Position numbers and translations under genes: made by a program. Positions 1 through 4,963 of a stretch of DNA of 7,329 nt are shown piece after piece. Under the pieces are notes generated by a model. It made no database searches and was not told the DNA's origin. It worked only from the letters and a program-made list of their open reading frames with translations. This DNA is from an uncultured Gammaproteobacteria bacterium. GTDB lineage: Bacteria; Pseudomonadota; Gammaproteobacteria; Pseudomonadales; Azotimanducaceae. Every line of letters begins with the position of its first letter. The stretch's first letter is position 1. The DNA is taken from positions 1 through 7,329 of the forward strand of contig CAJWLI010000070.1 of the NCBI GenBank assembly GCA_913043075.1, in the 5' to 3' direction.

Positions 1-53
1 TTTTAACTGAGGACATAGTGTTGAATGCGTTGGATAAAATGGGCGCTTCTTAA
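1..53 (+). CDS. 3' end of an unidentified gene (partial)
   Basis: An open frame enters from the left edge (first full codon at position 3) and ends at a TAA at 51-53. The visible residues are LTEDIVLNALDKMGAS, a plausible helical C-terminus, but far too short to name a family. The stop lies 17 nt from the stop of the minus-strand MaoC gene, so the two genes would converge with almost no spacer. No obvious terminator hairpin separates them. The call rests only on an open frame of 16 codons and tight gene packing, and it could be a chance frame. Confidence 0.4.
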   Translation, partial: LTEDIVLNALDKMGAS

Positions 54-70
54 CTTCAAAAAAGCAATCC

Positions 71-490
71 TTAACCAATTTTTGCTGAGGCTTTGCCCTT
101 TATCACTTCAACTCCATCCTGATCCAAAGTCGAGATCTCGAGGTCCGCTATTTTCGTTCCGTTTTCTTCGCGAATATCGGAGATAGTTGCTTTCGCGGTA
201 AGTGTAGCCCCCGGAAATACTTGGGCAGTGAACCGCACTCCGTAGTAGGTCAAATTTCCGTCACCGACAAAATTAGTAAGCATCTTTCCTGTCATACCCA
301 TGGACAACATTCCATGCGCAAAAACTGACGGGTATCCAGCGATTTCCTTTGTATATATTTCGTCCGTGTGCAATGGGTTATAATCTCCCGAAGATCCCGC
401 GTACATTACAATCTGCGTTCTTGAGAGATTTTCGCATACCTCCTCTTGGTATGAGTCTCCTATCTTGATTTCTTCTAGTAGCAAAGTCAT
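71..490 (-). CDS. MaoC-family (R)-specific enoyl-CoA hydratase / 3-hydroxyacyl dehydratase subunit
   Basis: A 139-residue single hot-dog protein of the MaoC/hydratase 2 family. The family hydrates trans-2-enoyl-CoA to (R)-3-hydroxyacyl-CoA, or runs the reverse dehydration. The hydratase 2 motif is intact at about residues 30-43 (YAGSSGDYNPLHTD). Asp36 and His41 match the catalytic Asp and His of PhaJ-type enzymes, and the following segment AHGMLSMG (58-65) is also typical. Length fits a one-domain MaoC protein. The ATG at 490 has a good ribosome binding site, AGAGGG, 8 nt upstream. The gene follows the FAS1-like dehydratase gene after 14 nt, so the two are surely co-transcribed and probably form a heteromer in which this subunit supplies the catalytic residues. 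This resembles mycobacterial HadAB/HadBC and related split hydratases. The acyl substrate cannot be told from sequence. Confidence 0.9.
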   Translation of the reverse strand: MTLLLEEIKIGDSYQEEVCENLSRTQIVMYAGSSGDYNPLHTDEIYTKEIAGYPSVFAHGMLSMGMTGKMLTNFVGDGNLTYYGVRFTAQVFPGATLTAKATISDIREENGTKIADLEISTLDQDGVEVIKGKASAKIG

Positions 491-504
491 TGGATTATCC
501 CTCT
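491..504 (-). promoter_or_regulatory. Ribosome binding site of the MaoC gene
   Basis: Read on the minus strand, the whole 14-nt gap between the two dehydratase genes is AGAGGGATAATCCA followed by ATG. AGAGGG is a clear Shine-Dalgarno element with 8 nt spacing. It fixes the start at 490 and supports translation from a shared mRNA. Confidence 0.7.
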
Positions 505-1011
505 TTATTTTGTGGTAGCTGGTCTCTCTGTTTTCACACCTACGCCTGTAGCAGTAATTACAAGTTCTCCTGACTCGTCGCGGTATTCCGTTACAGTTTC
601 AGAGAATTTAAGACTTCCTCCTTTTCTCCCCTGTTTTTCCCAGGTCTTGCCTGGCTTGACCTCGGCCGACAAGACTGCACCGACCTTAAGGGTTTTATGA
701 AAGACGTAATGCTGCTCTGCATGAAGTCCGCCGGAAGAGCTGTTGCCAGAGCCAGAGCTTTCTTCGTTATTTTTCGTTATGCCGGTCGGGCCTTTTGCGG
801 AACCAAACCATTGCTTTCCTACCTTCGGCCTGAGGAAATAATCTGGGTCAAATTGTGCGCTTGATTGAACAAAGGTCGGCGGTGCAATTATTTCCTCGCA
901 TTTCGATTCTTTAGCGTAGTCTTCGTCGAAGTATATTTTATTGGAATCACCAATTGATCTAGCGAACATCATGACATGGCTTTTCTCTACAGGAAATTTT
1001 TCTATTGCCAT
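505..1011 (-). CDS. FAS1-like dehydratase (MaoC N-terminal domain) protein, partner of the MaoC hydratase
   Basis: A 168-residue protein of the MaoC-N/FAS1-like dehydratase hot-dog family. Using the start chosen here, FARSIGDSN sits at 16-24, IAPPTF at 42-47, and LHAEQHYVFHK at 96-106, followed by a KTWEKQGRKGG segment. These are hallmark stretches of the family. It lacks the catalytic D-x4-H motif seen in its neighbour, so it is inferred to be the substrate-binding half of a heteromeric (R)-hydratase/dehydratase. A Gly/Ser/Asn-rich loop (about 85-95) precedes LHAEQ. An upstream in-frame ATG at 1020 overlaps the Shine-Dalgarno AGGA (1020-1023), which stands 8 nt from the ATG at 1011, so 1011 is the better start. 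It is the first gene of the minus-strand operon, and the palindrome at 1038-1057 lies just upstream. Confidence 0.88.
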   Translation of the reverse strand: MAIEKFPVEKSHVMMFARSIGDSNKIYFDEDYAKESKCEEIIAPPTFVQSSAQFDPDYFLRPKVGKQWFGSAKGPTGITKNNEESSGSGNSSSGGLHAEQHYVFHKTLKVGAVLSAEVKPGKTWEKQGRKGGSLKFSETVTEYRDESGELVITATGVGVKTERPATTK

Positions 1012-1019
1012 TTCGAGCA

Positions 1020-1023
1020 TCCT
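1020..1023 (-). promoter_or_regulatory. Shine-Dalgarno element deciding the start of the FAS1-like dehydratase
   Basis: Minus-strand AGGA with an 8-nt spacer to the ATG at 1011. The alternative ATG at 1020 would overlap this element and have essentially no spacer, so the longer product (three extra residues) is unlikely. Confidence 0.6.
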
Positions 1024-1037
1024 ATTCGTTTAACAAA

Positions 1038-1057
1038 ATGACTAATGACTTAGTCAT
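1038..1057. promoter_or_regulatory. Perfect 8-bp palindrome, candidate operator of the dehydratase operon
   Basis: ATGACTAA-TGAC-TTAGTCAT is an inverted repeat with two perfect 8-base arms and a 4-base centre. It lies 26-46 nt upstream of the start at 1011. On the minus strand a TTGACC hexamer (1071-1076) could be a -35 element, in which case the palindrome would cover the spacer end and the -10 position, as expected for a repressor site. A TetR- or FadR/GntR-type regulator is a reasonable guess because such proteins often control acyl-CoA genes, but none is encoded in the window. The alternative reading is a small hairpin in the 5' leader. No good -10 match is seen, so the promoter itself is uncertain. 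Confidence 0.42.
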
Positions 1058-1108
1058 GATTTTTTATCCAGGTCAACTGCTTATTTTACTAAAAAATAAA
1101 AAAATGGC

Positions 1109-1137
1109 TTGAGACCGTTAATGAGGAAAGTTACTAT
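1109..1137 (+). promoter_or_regulatory. Sigma70-type promoter upstream of the transposase-like gene
   Basis: TTGAGA (1109-1114), a 17-nt spacer and TACTAT (1132-1137) match the sigma70 consensus at 5 of 6 and 4 of 6 positions. A run of A/T tracts directly upstream (1081-1104) resembles an UP element. Transcription would start near 1144 and give a leader of about 55 nt before the ATG at 1199. Prediction by eye only. Confidence 0.5.
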
Positions 1138-1198
1138 TTTTCTTGCGAGCAATCCAAAAAACTAAACTAAAAGTAAGCGAAAAGAATACAGATCATCT

Positions 1199-2035
1199 AT
1201 GTCTAGACCGTTGAGAATAGAATTTCCAGGCGCCACATATCATGTGGAAAGCAAGGCCGGGTCCGGTAATGAAGTATTTCGCGATAAAGATGATAAGAAA
1301 TCTTTTTTGAATGTGTTGTCGAACGTAGTTGCCAGGTTTGGCTGGCTGGTGCACAGCTACTCTATTATGAACGGGTCCTATCGGATAATTTTAGAAGTCC
1401 CAAAGGGGAACCTCTCTCGTGGGATGCGCCAATTAAACGGCGTATACACTCAAATTTATAACAAGAGACACGATCTTAGTGGATCTGTCTTTCAAGGTCG
1501 ATTTAAAAGCATTCTTTTTGAAAAGAAATCGTTCTTACTCCCCTTGTGCAAGCACGTGGTTTCGAGAGATAGCGACGGGAAAAAATTCAAATATAAAGGC
1601 TATAAGTGGAGCAGTTACAGAGCCACTGCTGGAGAAAAAACACCACCTGAATTTTTGCATTTAGCTGACGTGCTCGCTTTTTTTGGTAAGGAAAAAACCC
1701 AGTCGCATAAAAGGTATATTGAGTACGTTTCTGAATCATTAGGTGGTGAATCTCCGCTTGCGAAAATAAAGAATCAAGTTTTGCTTGGAAGTCCTCGATT
1801 TCTTAATGAGATGCAGCCTATTCTTCAAGGCCAGCGCCTTGAAAAAAAAGCCCCAAAACGCGTAACTCGCAGAAAAAGTCTGGGAGCGCTGTTTAAAAAA
1901 GTTGAGACCAAGTCCCGCCATGAAAGAAATTTGCTAATAAACAGAGCTCATTTGGAATATGGCTACACGTTAATGGAGATAGGTGACCAGTTGGGCCTTC
2001 ACTACACCACTGTTAGTAAGGTAATCAACAAGTAG
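1199..2035 (+). CDS. REP-associated/IS200-like (Y1) transposase family protein with degenerate HUH site and C-terminal HTH
   Basis: The 278-residue product begins with the RAYT-family signature RPLRIEFPGATYHV (3-16). It continues with RFGWLVHSYSIM (46-57), LSRGMRQLNGVYTQIYNKRH (72-91), FQGRFKSILFEK (98-109) and WSSYRATAG (137-145). In active members the stretch after IM reads GNHYHLL and supplies the two metal-binding histidines. Here it is NGSYRII, so Ser60 and Arg62 replace both histidines, while the presumed nucleophile Tyr83 remains. The usual YxVLNPVRA block is also lost (HVVSRDSDG, 119-127). A basic linker (about 215-235) leads to a helix-turn-helix (about 256-276, TLMEIGDQLGLHYTTVSKVI), as in the DnaA-like tail of this family. 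The frame is open throughout and conserved on both sides of the altered site, so this is substitution rather than frameshift. It probably binds DNA without nicking it. No strong Shine-Dalgarno is seen before the ATG. No REP-type repeats or IS ends flank it. Confidence 0.85.
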   Translation: MSRPLRIEFPGATYHVESKAGSGNEVFRDKDDKKSFLNVLSNVVARFGWLVHSYSIMNGSYRIILEVPKGNLSRGMRQLNGVYTQIYNKRHDLSGSVFQGRFKSILFEKKSFLLPLCKHVVSRDSDGKKFKYKGYKWSSYRATAGEKTPPEFLHLADVLAFFGKEKTQSHKRYIEYVSESLGGESPLAKIKNQVLLGSPRFLNEMQPILQGQRLEKKAPKRVTRRKSLGALFKKVETKSRHERNLLINRAHLEYGYTLMEIGDQLGLHYTTVSKVINK

Positions 2036-2053
2036 AAGTAAATGGTGGTTAGT

Positions 2054-2084
2054 TTGTATCATCTCAGCTTGTAAATGTTATACT
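2054..2084 (+). promoter_or_regulatory. Candidate extended -10 promoter for exbD
   Basis: TGTTATACT (2076-2084) is an extended -10 element with a TATACT core (5 of 6). TTGTAT (2054-2059) lies 19 nt upstream as a weak -35, a spacing that an extended -10 can tolerate. Transcription would start near 2090 and give a leader of about 25 nt holding the small hairpin and the exbD ribosome binding site. Confidence 0.42.
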
Positions 2085-2087
2085 TAA

Positions 2088-2102
2088 GCTTCCCTCGGAA
2101 GC
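2088..2102 (+). other. Small perfect hairpin upstream of exbD
   Basis: GCTTCC-CTC-GGAAGC is a 6-bp perfect stem with a 3-nt loop. It is not followed by a U tract (the next bases are GTGTGGAG), so it is not a normal intrinsic terminator for the transposase-like gene. It would sit at the very 5' end of an exbD mRNA, just ahead of the Shine-Dalgarno GGAG (2107-2110). There it could stabilise the transcript or affect ribosome access. It could also be chance. Confidence 0.35.
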
Positions 2103-2115
2103 GTGTGGAGAAATT

Positions 2116-2517
2116 ATGAGAAGAGTTCTTGGAATACAACAGAAAGAAGAGGGCGAGATAGATCTCACCCCGATGCTTGACGTTGTTTTTATCATGTTGA
2201 TCTTTTTTATCGTTACTGCGACTTTCGTCAAAGAAATGGGGTTAGATGTTAACACTCCCGACAAAAACCAGAACGTTAAGGACGCAGACAAACAGAGTAT
2301 TGTGGTTCAAGTGACTAGCCGAGACAGGATTCGAATTCGAGGCAGAGACATAGACTTTCGTGCCGTCAGAGCAAATATTGAACGTTTGCATGCGGAAAAC
2401 CCAGAAGCCCCCGTTGTTATCCAACCCCATCCGGAGAGCAAAACAGAAATAATGATCCACGTTATGGACTCTGCTCGCCAAGCTGGCGTATTTAACGTCT
2501 CAATCGCCGCAACTTAA
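2116..2517 (+). CDS. exbD: ExbD/TolR-type biopolymer transport protein (orphan)
   Basis: A 133-residue ExbD-family protein. With ExbB, ExbD forms the inner-membrane proton channel that energises TonB. The family membrane segment is intact, IDLTPMLDVVFIMLIFFIV (15-33). Asp22 matches the proton-carrying Asp of ExbD (Asp25 in E. coli). The periplasmic part ends with the usual MDSARQAGVFNVSIAAT block, so the protein is full length. A clear Shine-Dalgarno GGAG precedes the ATG by 5 nt. In gammaproteobacteria this ExbD type normally sits in a TonB operon with one or two exbB genes, tonB and a TPR gene. Here none of these is adjacent: a transposase-like gene lies upstream and an oxidoreductase 9 nt downstream. 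It must borrow an ExbB from elsewhere, or it is a leftover of a broken operon. TolR is a less likely alternative. Confidence 0.9.
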   Translation: MRRVLGIQQKEEGEIDLTPMLDVVFIMLIFFIVTATFVKEMGLDVNTPDKNQNVKDADKQSIVVQVTSRDRIRIRGRDIDFRAVRANIERLHAENPEAPVVIQPHPESKTEIMIHVMDSARQAGVFNVSIAAT

Positions 2518-2526
2518 AAGACTTTT

Positions 2527-3336
2527 ATGAAAATTGGTATAGGGGTCCGCGTCATGGGTCCCGAGTCCAAACCCGATATCATAAGTTCTGTTCTAAGGTC
2601 AGCAGAAAACGTAGGGCTCGAATCAGCTTGGGTCGTTGATCATCTTGCGATCCCGCCGAACGATGCAGAAGGTTCGGGTGGACGCTATCTAGACCCTCTG
2701 ACCGTCTTGAGTTGGATGGCAGGTCAGACACAAAATATCATGCTTGGAACAGGAGTATTGATTCTTCCCTACCGACCAAGGTTACCTTTAGCGAAAGCTA
2801 TTGCCAGTCTTCAAGAGTTATCCTCAGGAAGGTTTATATTAGGTGTTGGGGTCGGGTGGATGGGTCCAGAATTTAGGGCTCTGGGCGTTCCCAGAAACAA
2901 ACGGGGAAAAATTTTTGAAGACACTCTATCTTTTATAAATGATTGCTTTGAAAAAGACGTTATGAGCTCAAATGGACAGGATTTTATTTTTGAACCGAAA
3001 CCGAAAAAACCATCGATTCTAGTGGGCGGAATGTCCGCCGCTGCATTCGAGAGAGCGGTAAAAGTTGGAGCGGGGTGGTTTCCCATTGGCCGGCTAAGTG
3101 AGATGAAAGATCGTATCCAACTTTTTCGTGATCTAACCGAGAAGAAATATGGAAGGCCCTCTGAAGTAGTAACCTATTGCAGTTTTGCTGGACAATCCGA
3201 ATCTGATTTTTGTGACGAACTAAATTCATTTCGAGATGCTGGGATCTCTCGTGTTATCATAAACACAAAGTACGAGACTGCTGATGATTGGTCTCGAGTG
3301 TTCGAAGTCTTTGATAAAGTTTTGCAAAAATTCTGA
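2527..3336 (+). CDS. LLM-class (luciferase-like) flavin/F420-dependent oxidoreductase
   Basis: A 269-residue TIM-barrel protein of the bacterial luciferase-like superfamily, closest in feel to the Rv2161c-like putative F420-dependent group. Visible signatures are AWVVDHLAIPP (34-44), LGTGVLILPYRPRLPLAKAI (73-92), LSSGRFILGVGVGWMGPEF (98-116) followed by LGVPRNKRG (119-127), then ILVGGMS and KVGAGWFPIGR in the second half, and a final RDAGISRVI strand. Length and order of motifs are complete. Members reduce or oxidise small organic substrates, or act as monooxygenases with FMNH2 or F420. Which cofactor is used cannot be settled here, and the F420 label of the family is often nominal in proteobacteria. 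The ATG lies only 9 nt after the exbD stop with no clear Shine-Dalgarno, so it is likely co-transcribed and translationally coupled, although no functional link with ExbD is evident. Confidence 0.85.
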   Translation: MKIGIGVRVMGPESKPDIISSVLRSAENVGLESAWVVDHLAIPPNDAEGSGGRYLDPLTVLSWMAGQTQNIMLGTGVLILPYRPRLPLAKAIASLQELSSGRFILGVGVGWMGPEFRALGVPRNKRGKIFEDTLSFINDCFEKDVMSSNGQDFIFEPKPKKPSILVGGMSAAAFERAVKVGAGWFPIGRLSEMKDRIQLFRDLTEKKYGRPSEVVTYCSFAGQSESDFCDELNSFRDAGISRVIINTKYETADDWSRVFEVFDKVLQKF

Positions 3337-3390
3337 ATTGTAACAAAGAAGCGAACGGAACTAGAAATCGTGTTTATTTAAAGAGGAACA

Positions 3391-3394
3391 AGGA
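3391..3394 (+). promoter_or_regulatory. Ribosome binding site of the MBL-fold hydrolase gene
   Basis: AGGA 8 nt before the ATG at 3403, with a second purine-rich AAGAGGA just upstream (3381-3387). This supports the ATG at 3403 even though it gives about 12 residues before the usual first strand of the family. Confidence 0.5.
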
Positions 3395-3402
3395 ACTTAA
3401 TT

Positions 3403-4065
3403 ATGGGATTTAATCTGCCAAAAGTTTCAGGCGAGGTATTTTTCGAGACTTTCCCAGTCGGTCCACTTCAATGCAACTGTTCAATTATAGCTGATCCGAT
3501 AACGAAAGCTTGCGTTATCGTTGACCCCGGTGGAGACCCTGAACGGATAATGTCAATCGTCAACGAGAATGACCTGTTGGTAAAACAAATTGTCCATACG
3601 CACGCTCATCTCGACCATATATTAGCCTCGGCAGAAATAAAGAAAAGGACTGGAGCGCCTTTGCTGCTTCACAAGGGAGATCAGTTTCTTTGGGACGCAC
3701 TGGAAAGTCAATGTCAGCGGTTCGGCATCGAATGCGGTGATACCTCGAAACTTGATGGCTGGCTTTCAGATGAAGATTCGTTGCACTGTTGTGACGGAGT
3801 TGCTATTCATACCCCAGGCCATACTCCTGGTTCATTTTCCTTTTGGTTTGAAAATCATTCTTTACTTATTGCAGGAGACACGCTTTTTCAATTGGGCGTA
3901 GGAAGGACTGATTTACCTGGCGGAAGCTTTGAGCAGATAGAGCGTTCAATCAAAGAGCGATTATTCAGTCTTGCCGATGACGCATTGGTGGTGACCGGAC
4001 ATGGCCCTTCTACGTCTCTAGCATTTGAAAAAAACGCGAATCCTTTTTTCGGTGGAATCTCATAA
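3403..4065 (+). CDS. MBL-fold metallo-hydrolase, glyoxalase II-like (YcbL type)
   Basis: A 220-residue metallo-beta-lactamase-fold hydrolase. The metal site is complete: HAHLDH (67-72), His140 in HTPGHTPGS, Asp159 in GDTLF, and His200 in VTGHGPS. PLQCNCSII (21-29), IVDPGGDPE (39-47) and VGRTDLPGG (166-174) place it with the short glyoxalase II-like enzymes such as E. coli/Salmonella YcbL, rather than with full-length GloB, which has an extra C-terminal helical domain. The likely reaction is hydrolysis of a thioester such as S-lactoylglutathione, but other thioester or sulfur substrates are possible. The start has a good AGGA site. The TatT gene begins 24 nt after its stop on the same strand, so it may be the first gene of the transporter operon. 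The 66-nt gap before it shows no convincing promoter or terminator. Confidence 0.9.
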   Translation: MGFNLPKVSGEVFFETFPVGPLQCNCSIIADPITKACVIVDPGGDPERIMSIVNENDLLVKQIVHTHAHLDHILASAEIKKRTGAPLLLHKGDQFLWDALESQCQRFGIECGDTSKLDGWLSDEDSLHCCDGVAIHTPGHTPGSFSFWFENHSLLIAGDTLFQLGVGRTDLPGGSFEQIERSIKERLFSLADDALVVTGHGPSTSLAFEKNANPFFGGIS

Positions 4066-4089
4066 TTTTAATTTGATTGGGTAAGCCAA

Positions 4090-4956
4090 GTGCATACACA
4101 GCGGGAACTTGGAAAAAGATTTAAAAGAGGATTTTTGCTCTCTACGTTGTTGCTATCCGGGTGCTCGAATCTTTTTTCGGGCGTTGCTTCTCAGTTAGCT
4201 GACGGACTTAGCGAGTCGATATTGAGCAGTTCAGACATCGAAACCGTGCGAGAAGGGGTTCCTGCGTTTCTCCTGTTGATAGATGGCTTGTTGAAAAGTG
4301 GCGCCGAGACAACTGAACTACTCGTCTCTGCTGCAGATTTAAATGGATCTTTTAGTGTTCTGGTTGAAGATAAAGATCGACTGAAAATGCTAAGTGCTAA
4401 AGCTATGAGATATTCTGATCAAGCAGCATGCGTCGCCAGCTCCAAATTGTGCGGTGCTCGTCAGCTTGCCTTCTCCGAATATGAAACGGTAGTAGCTAGT
4501 TTATCCTCAAAAGATTTGCTTGTTGCATACTCGCTGGGAACTTCTTGGGTTGGACGGTTGCAAGCAAATAGCGATGATTGGGCCGTCATTTCAGAGTTAA
4601 ATCGAGCTAAATTGCTGATGGAAAAAGTAGTAGAGCTTGATGAGACTTACCAGAATGGAAGAGCTCATCTCTATTTAGGAGGCATAGAAACTTTGCTGCC
4701 AAAGTTAATGGGAGGGCGACCAGAGAAAGGCAAAAAGCATTTTGAGCGTGCAATTGAGATTGAGGAGCGGTTTCTTCTTTCAAAAGTTATCTTCGCCGAG
4801 CAATATGCTAGGCTTGTTTTCGATCAACAGCTGCATGATCGTTTGCTTGAAGATGTCTTGGCAGCTGATCCGATTGCGGGGGAGTTTACATTGACGAATC
4901 AGATCGCAAAAAAAAGAGCCATTATACTGCTGGAAGGCTCTAAAGATTATTTCTAG
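4090..4956 (+). CDS. TatT lipoprotein, TPR-type component of a TRAP transporter
   Basis: A 288-residue lipoprotein of the TRAP transporter T-component (TatT) family, whose type member is Treponema pallidum Tp0956. That protein forms a ring-like trimer of TPR-like helical hairpins binding the substrate-binding protein in the periplasm. The start is a GTG. An in-frame ATG or TTG upstream is lacking, and the resulting N-terminus is a good lipoprotein signal: basic KRFKR, hydrophobic GFLLSTLLLSG, and lipobox LSGC with Cys25. Family stretches include VREGVPAFLLLIDGLL (53-68), DDWAVISELNRAKLLMEKVVEL, GRAHLYLGGIETLLPKLMGG and FAEQYARLVFDQQLHDRLLEDVLAADP. It ends in the typical KDYF. Two cysteines at 114 and 121 (CX6C) might form a disulfide after export. 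It sits directly before dctP with a 7-nt gap, the usual order for these systems. The Shine-Dalgarno is weak (GGG at 4079-4081). Confidence 0.88.
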   Translation: MHTQRELGKRFKRGFLLSTLLLSGCSNLFSGVASQLADGLSESILSSSDIETVREGVPAFLLLIDGLLKSGAETTELLVSAADLNGSFSVLVEDKDRLKMLSAKAMRYSDQAACVASSKLCGARQLAFSEYETVVASLSSKDLLVAYSLGTSWVGRLQANSDDWAVISELNRAKLLMEKVVELDETYQNGRAHLYLGGIETLLPKLMGGRPEKGKKHFERAIEIEERFLLSKVIFAEQYARLVFDQQLHDRLLEDVLAADPIAGEFTLTNQIAKKRAIILLEGSKDYF

Positions 4957-4963
4957 AGAAAAT

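Noticed and set aside
512..700. Plus-strand open frame of 62 codons inside the FAS1-like dehydratase gene
   Set aside because: It lies antisense to a gene with clear family motifs, has no recognisable domain or ribosome binding site, and fits a chance frame.
1081..1099. TTATTTT/AAAATAA inverted repeat in the intergenic region
   Set aside because: An A/T-only stem in an A/T-tract region is expected by chance and is better read as part of an UP-like element.
1479..1921. Short open frames overlapping the transposase-like gene in other frames (one plus, one minus)
   Set aside because: Both lie wholly inside a well-supported 278-residue gene and show no domain signature.
2088..2102. Hairpin after the transposase-like gene as an intrinsic terminator or a REP element
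   Set aside because: There is no U tract after the stem, no GTAG/GGAG tetranucleotide directly before it, and no second copy was noticed in the window, so neither a terminator nor a REP call is supported.
1021..2115. Complete insertion sequence around the transposase-like gene
   Set aside because: No terminal inverted repeats, target-site duplication or IS200-type end hairpins could be found in either flank. RAYT-like genes are normally single-copy and not within an IS.
2064..2481. Minus-strand frames opposite exbD
   Set aside because: They are antisense to conserved exbD codons and have no family features or start signals.
3338..3367. Possible promoter (TTGTAA ... TAGAAA) before the MBL hydrolase gene
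   Set aside because: Both hexamers match only 4 of 6 positions with an 18-nt spacer, too weak to report as a promoter.
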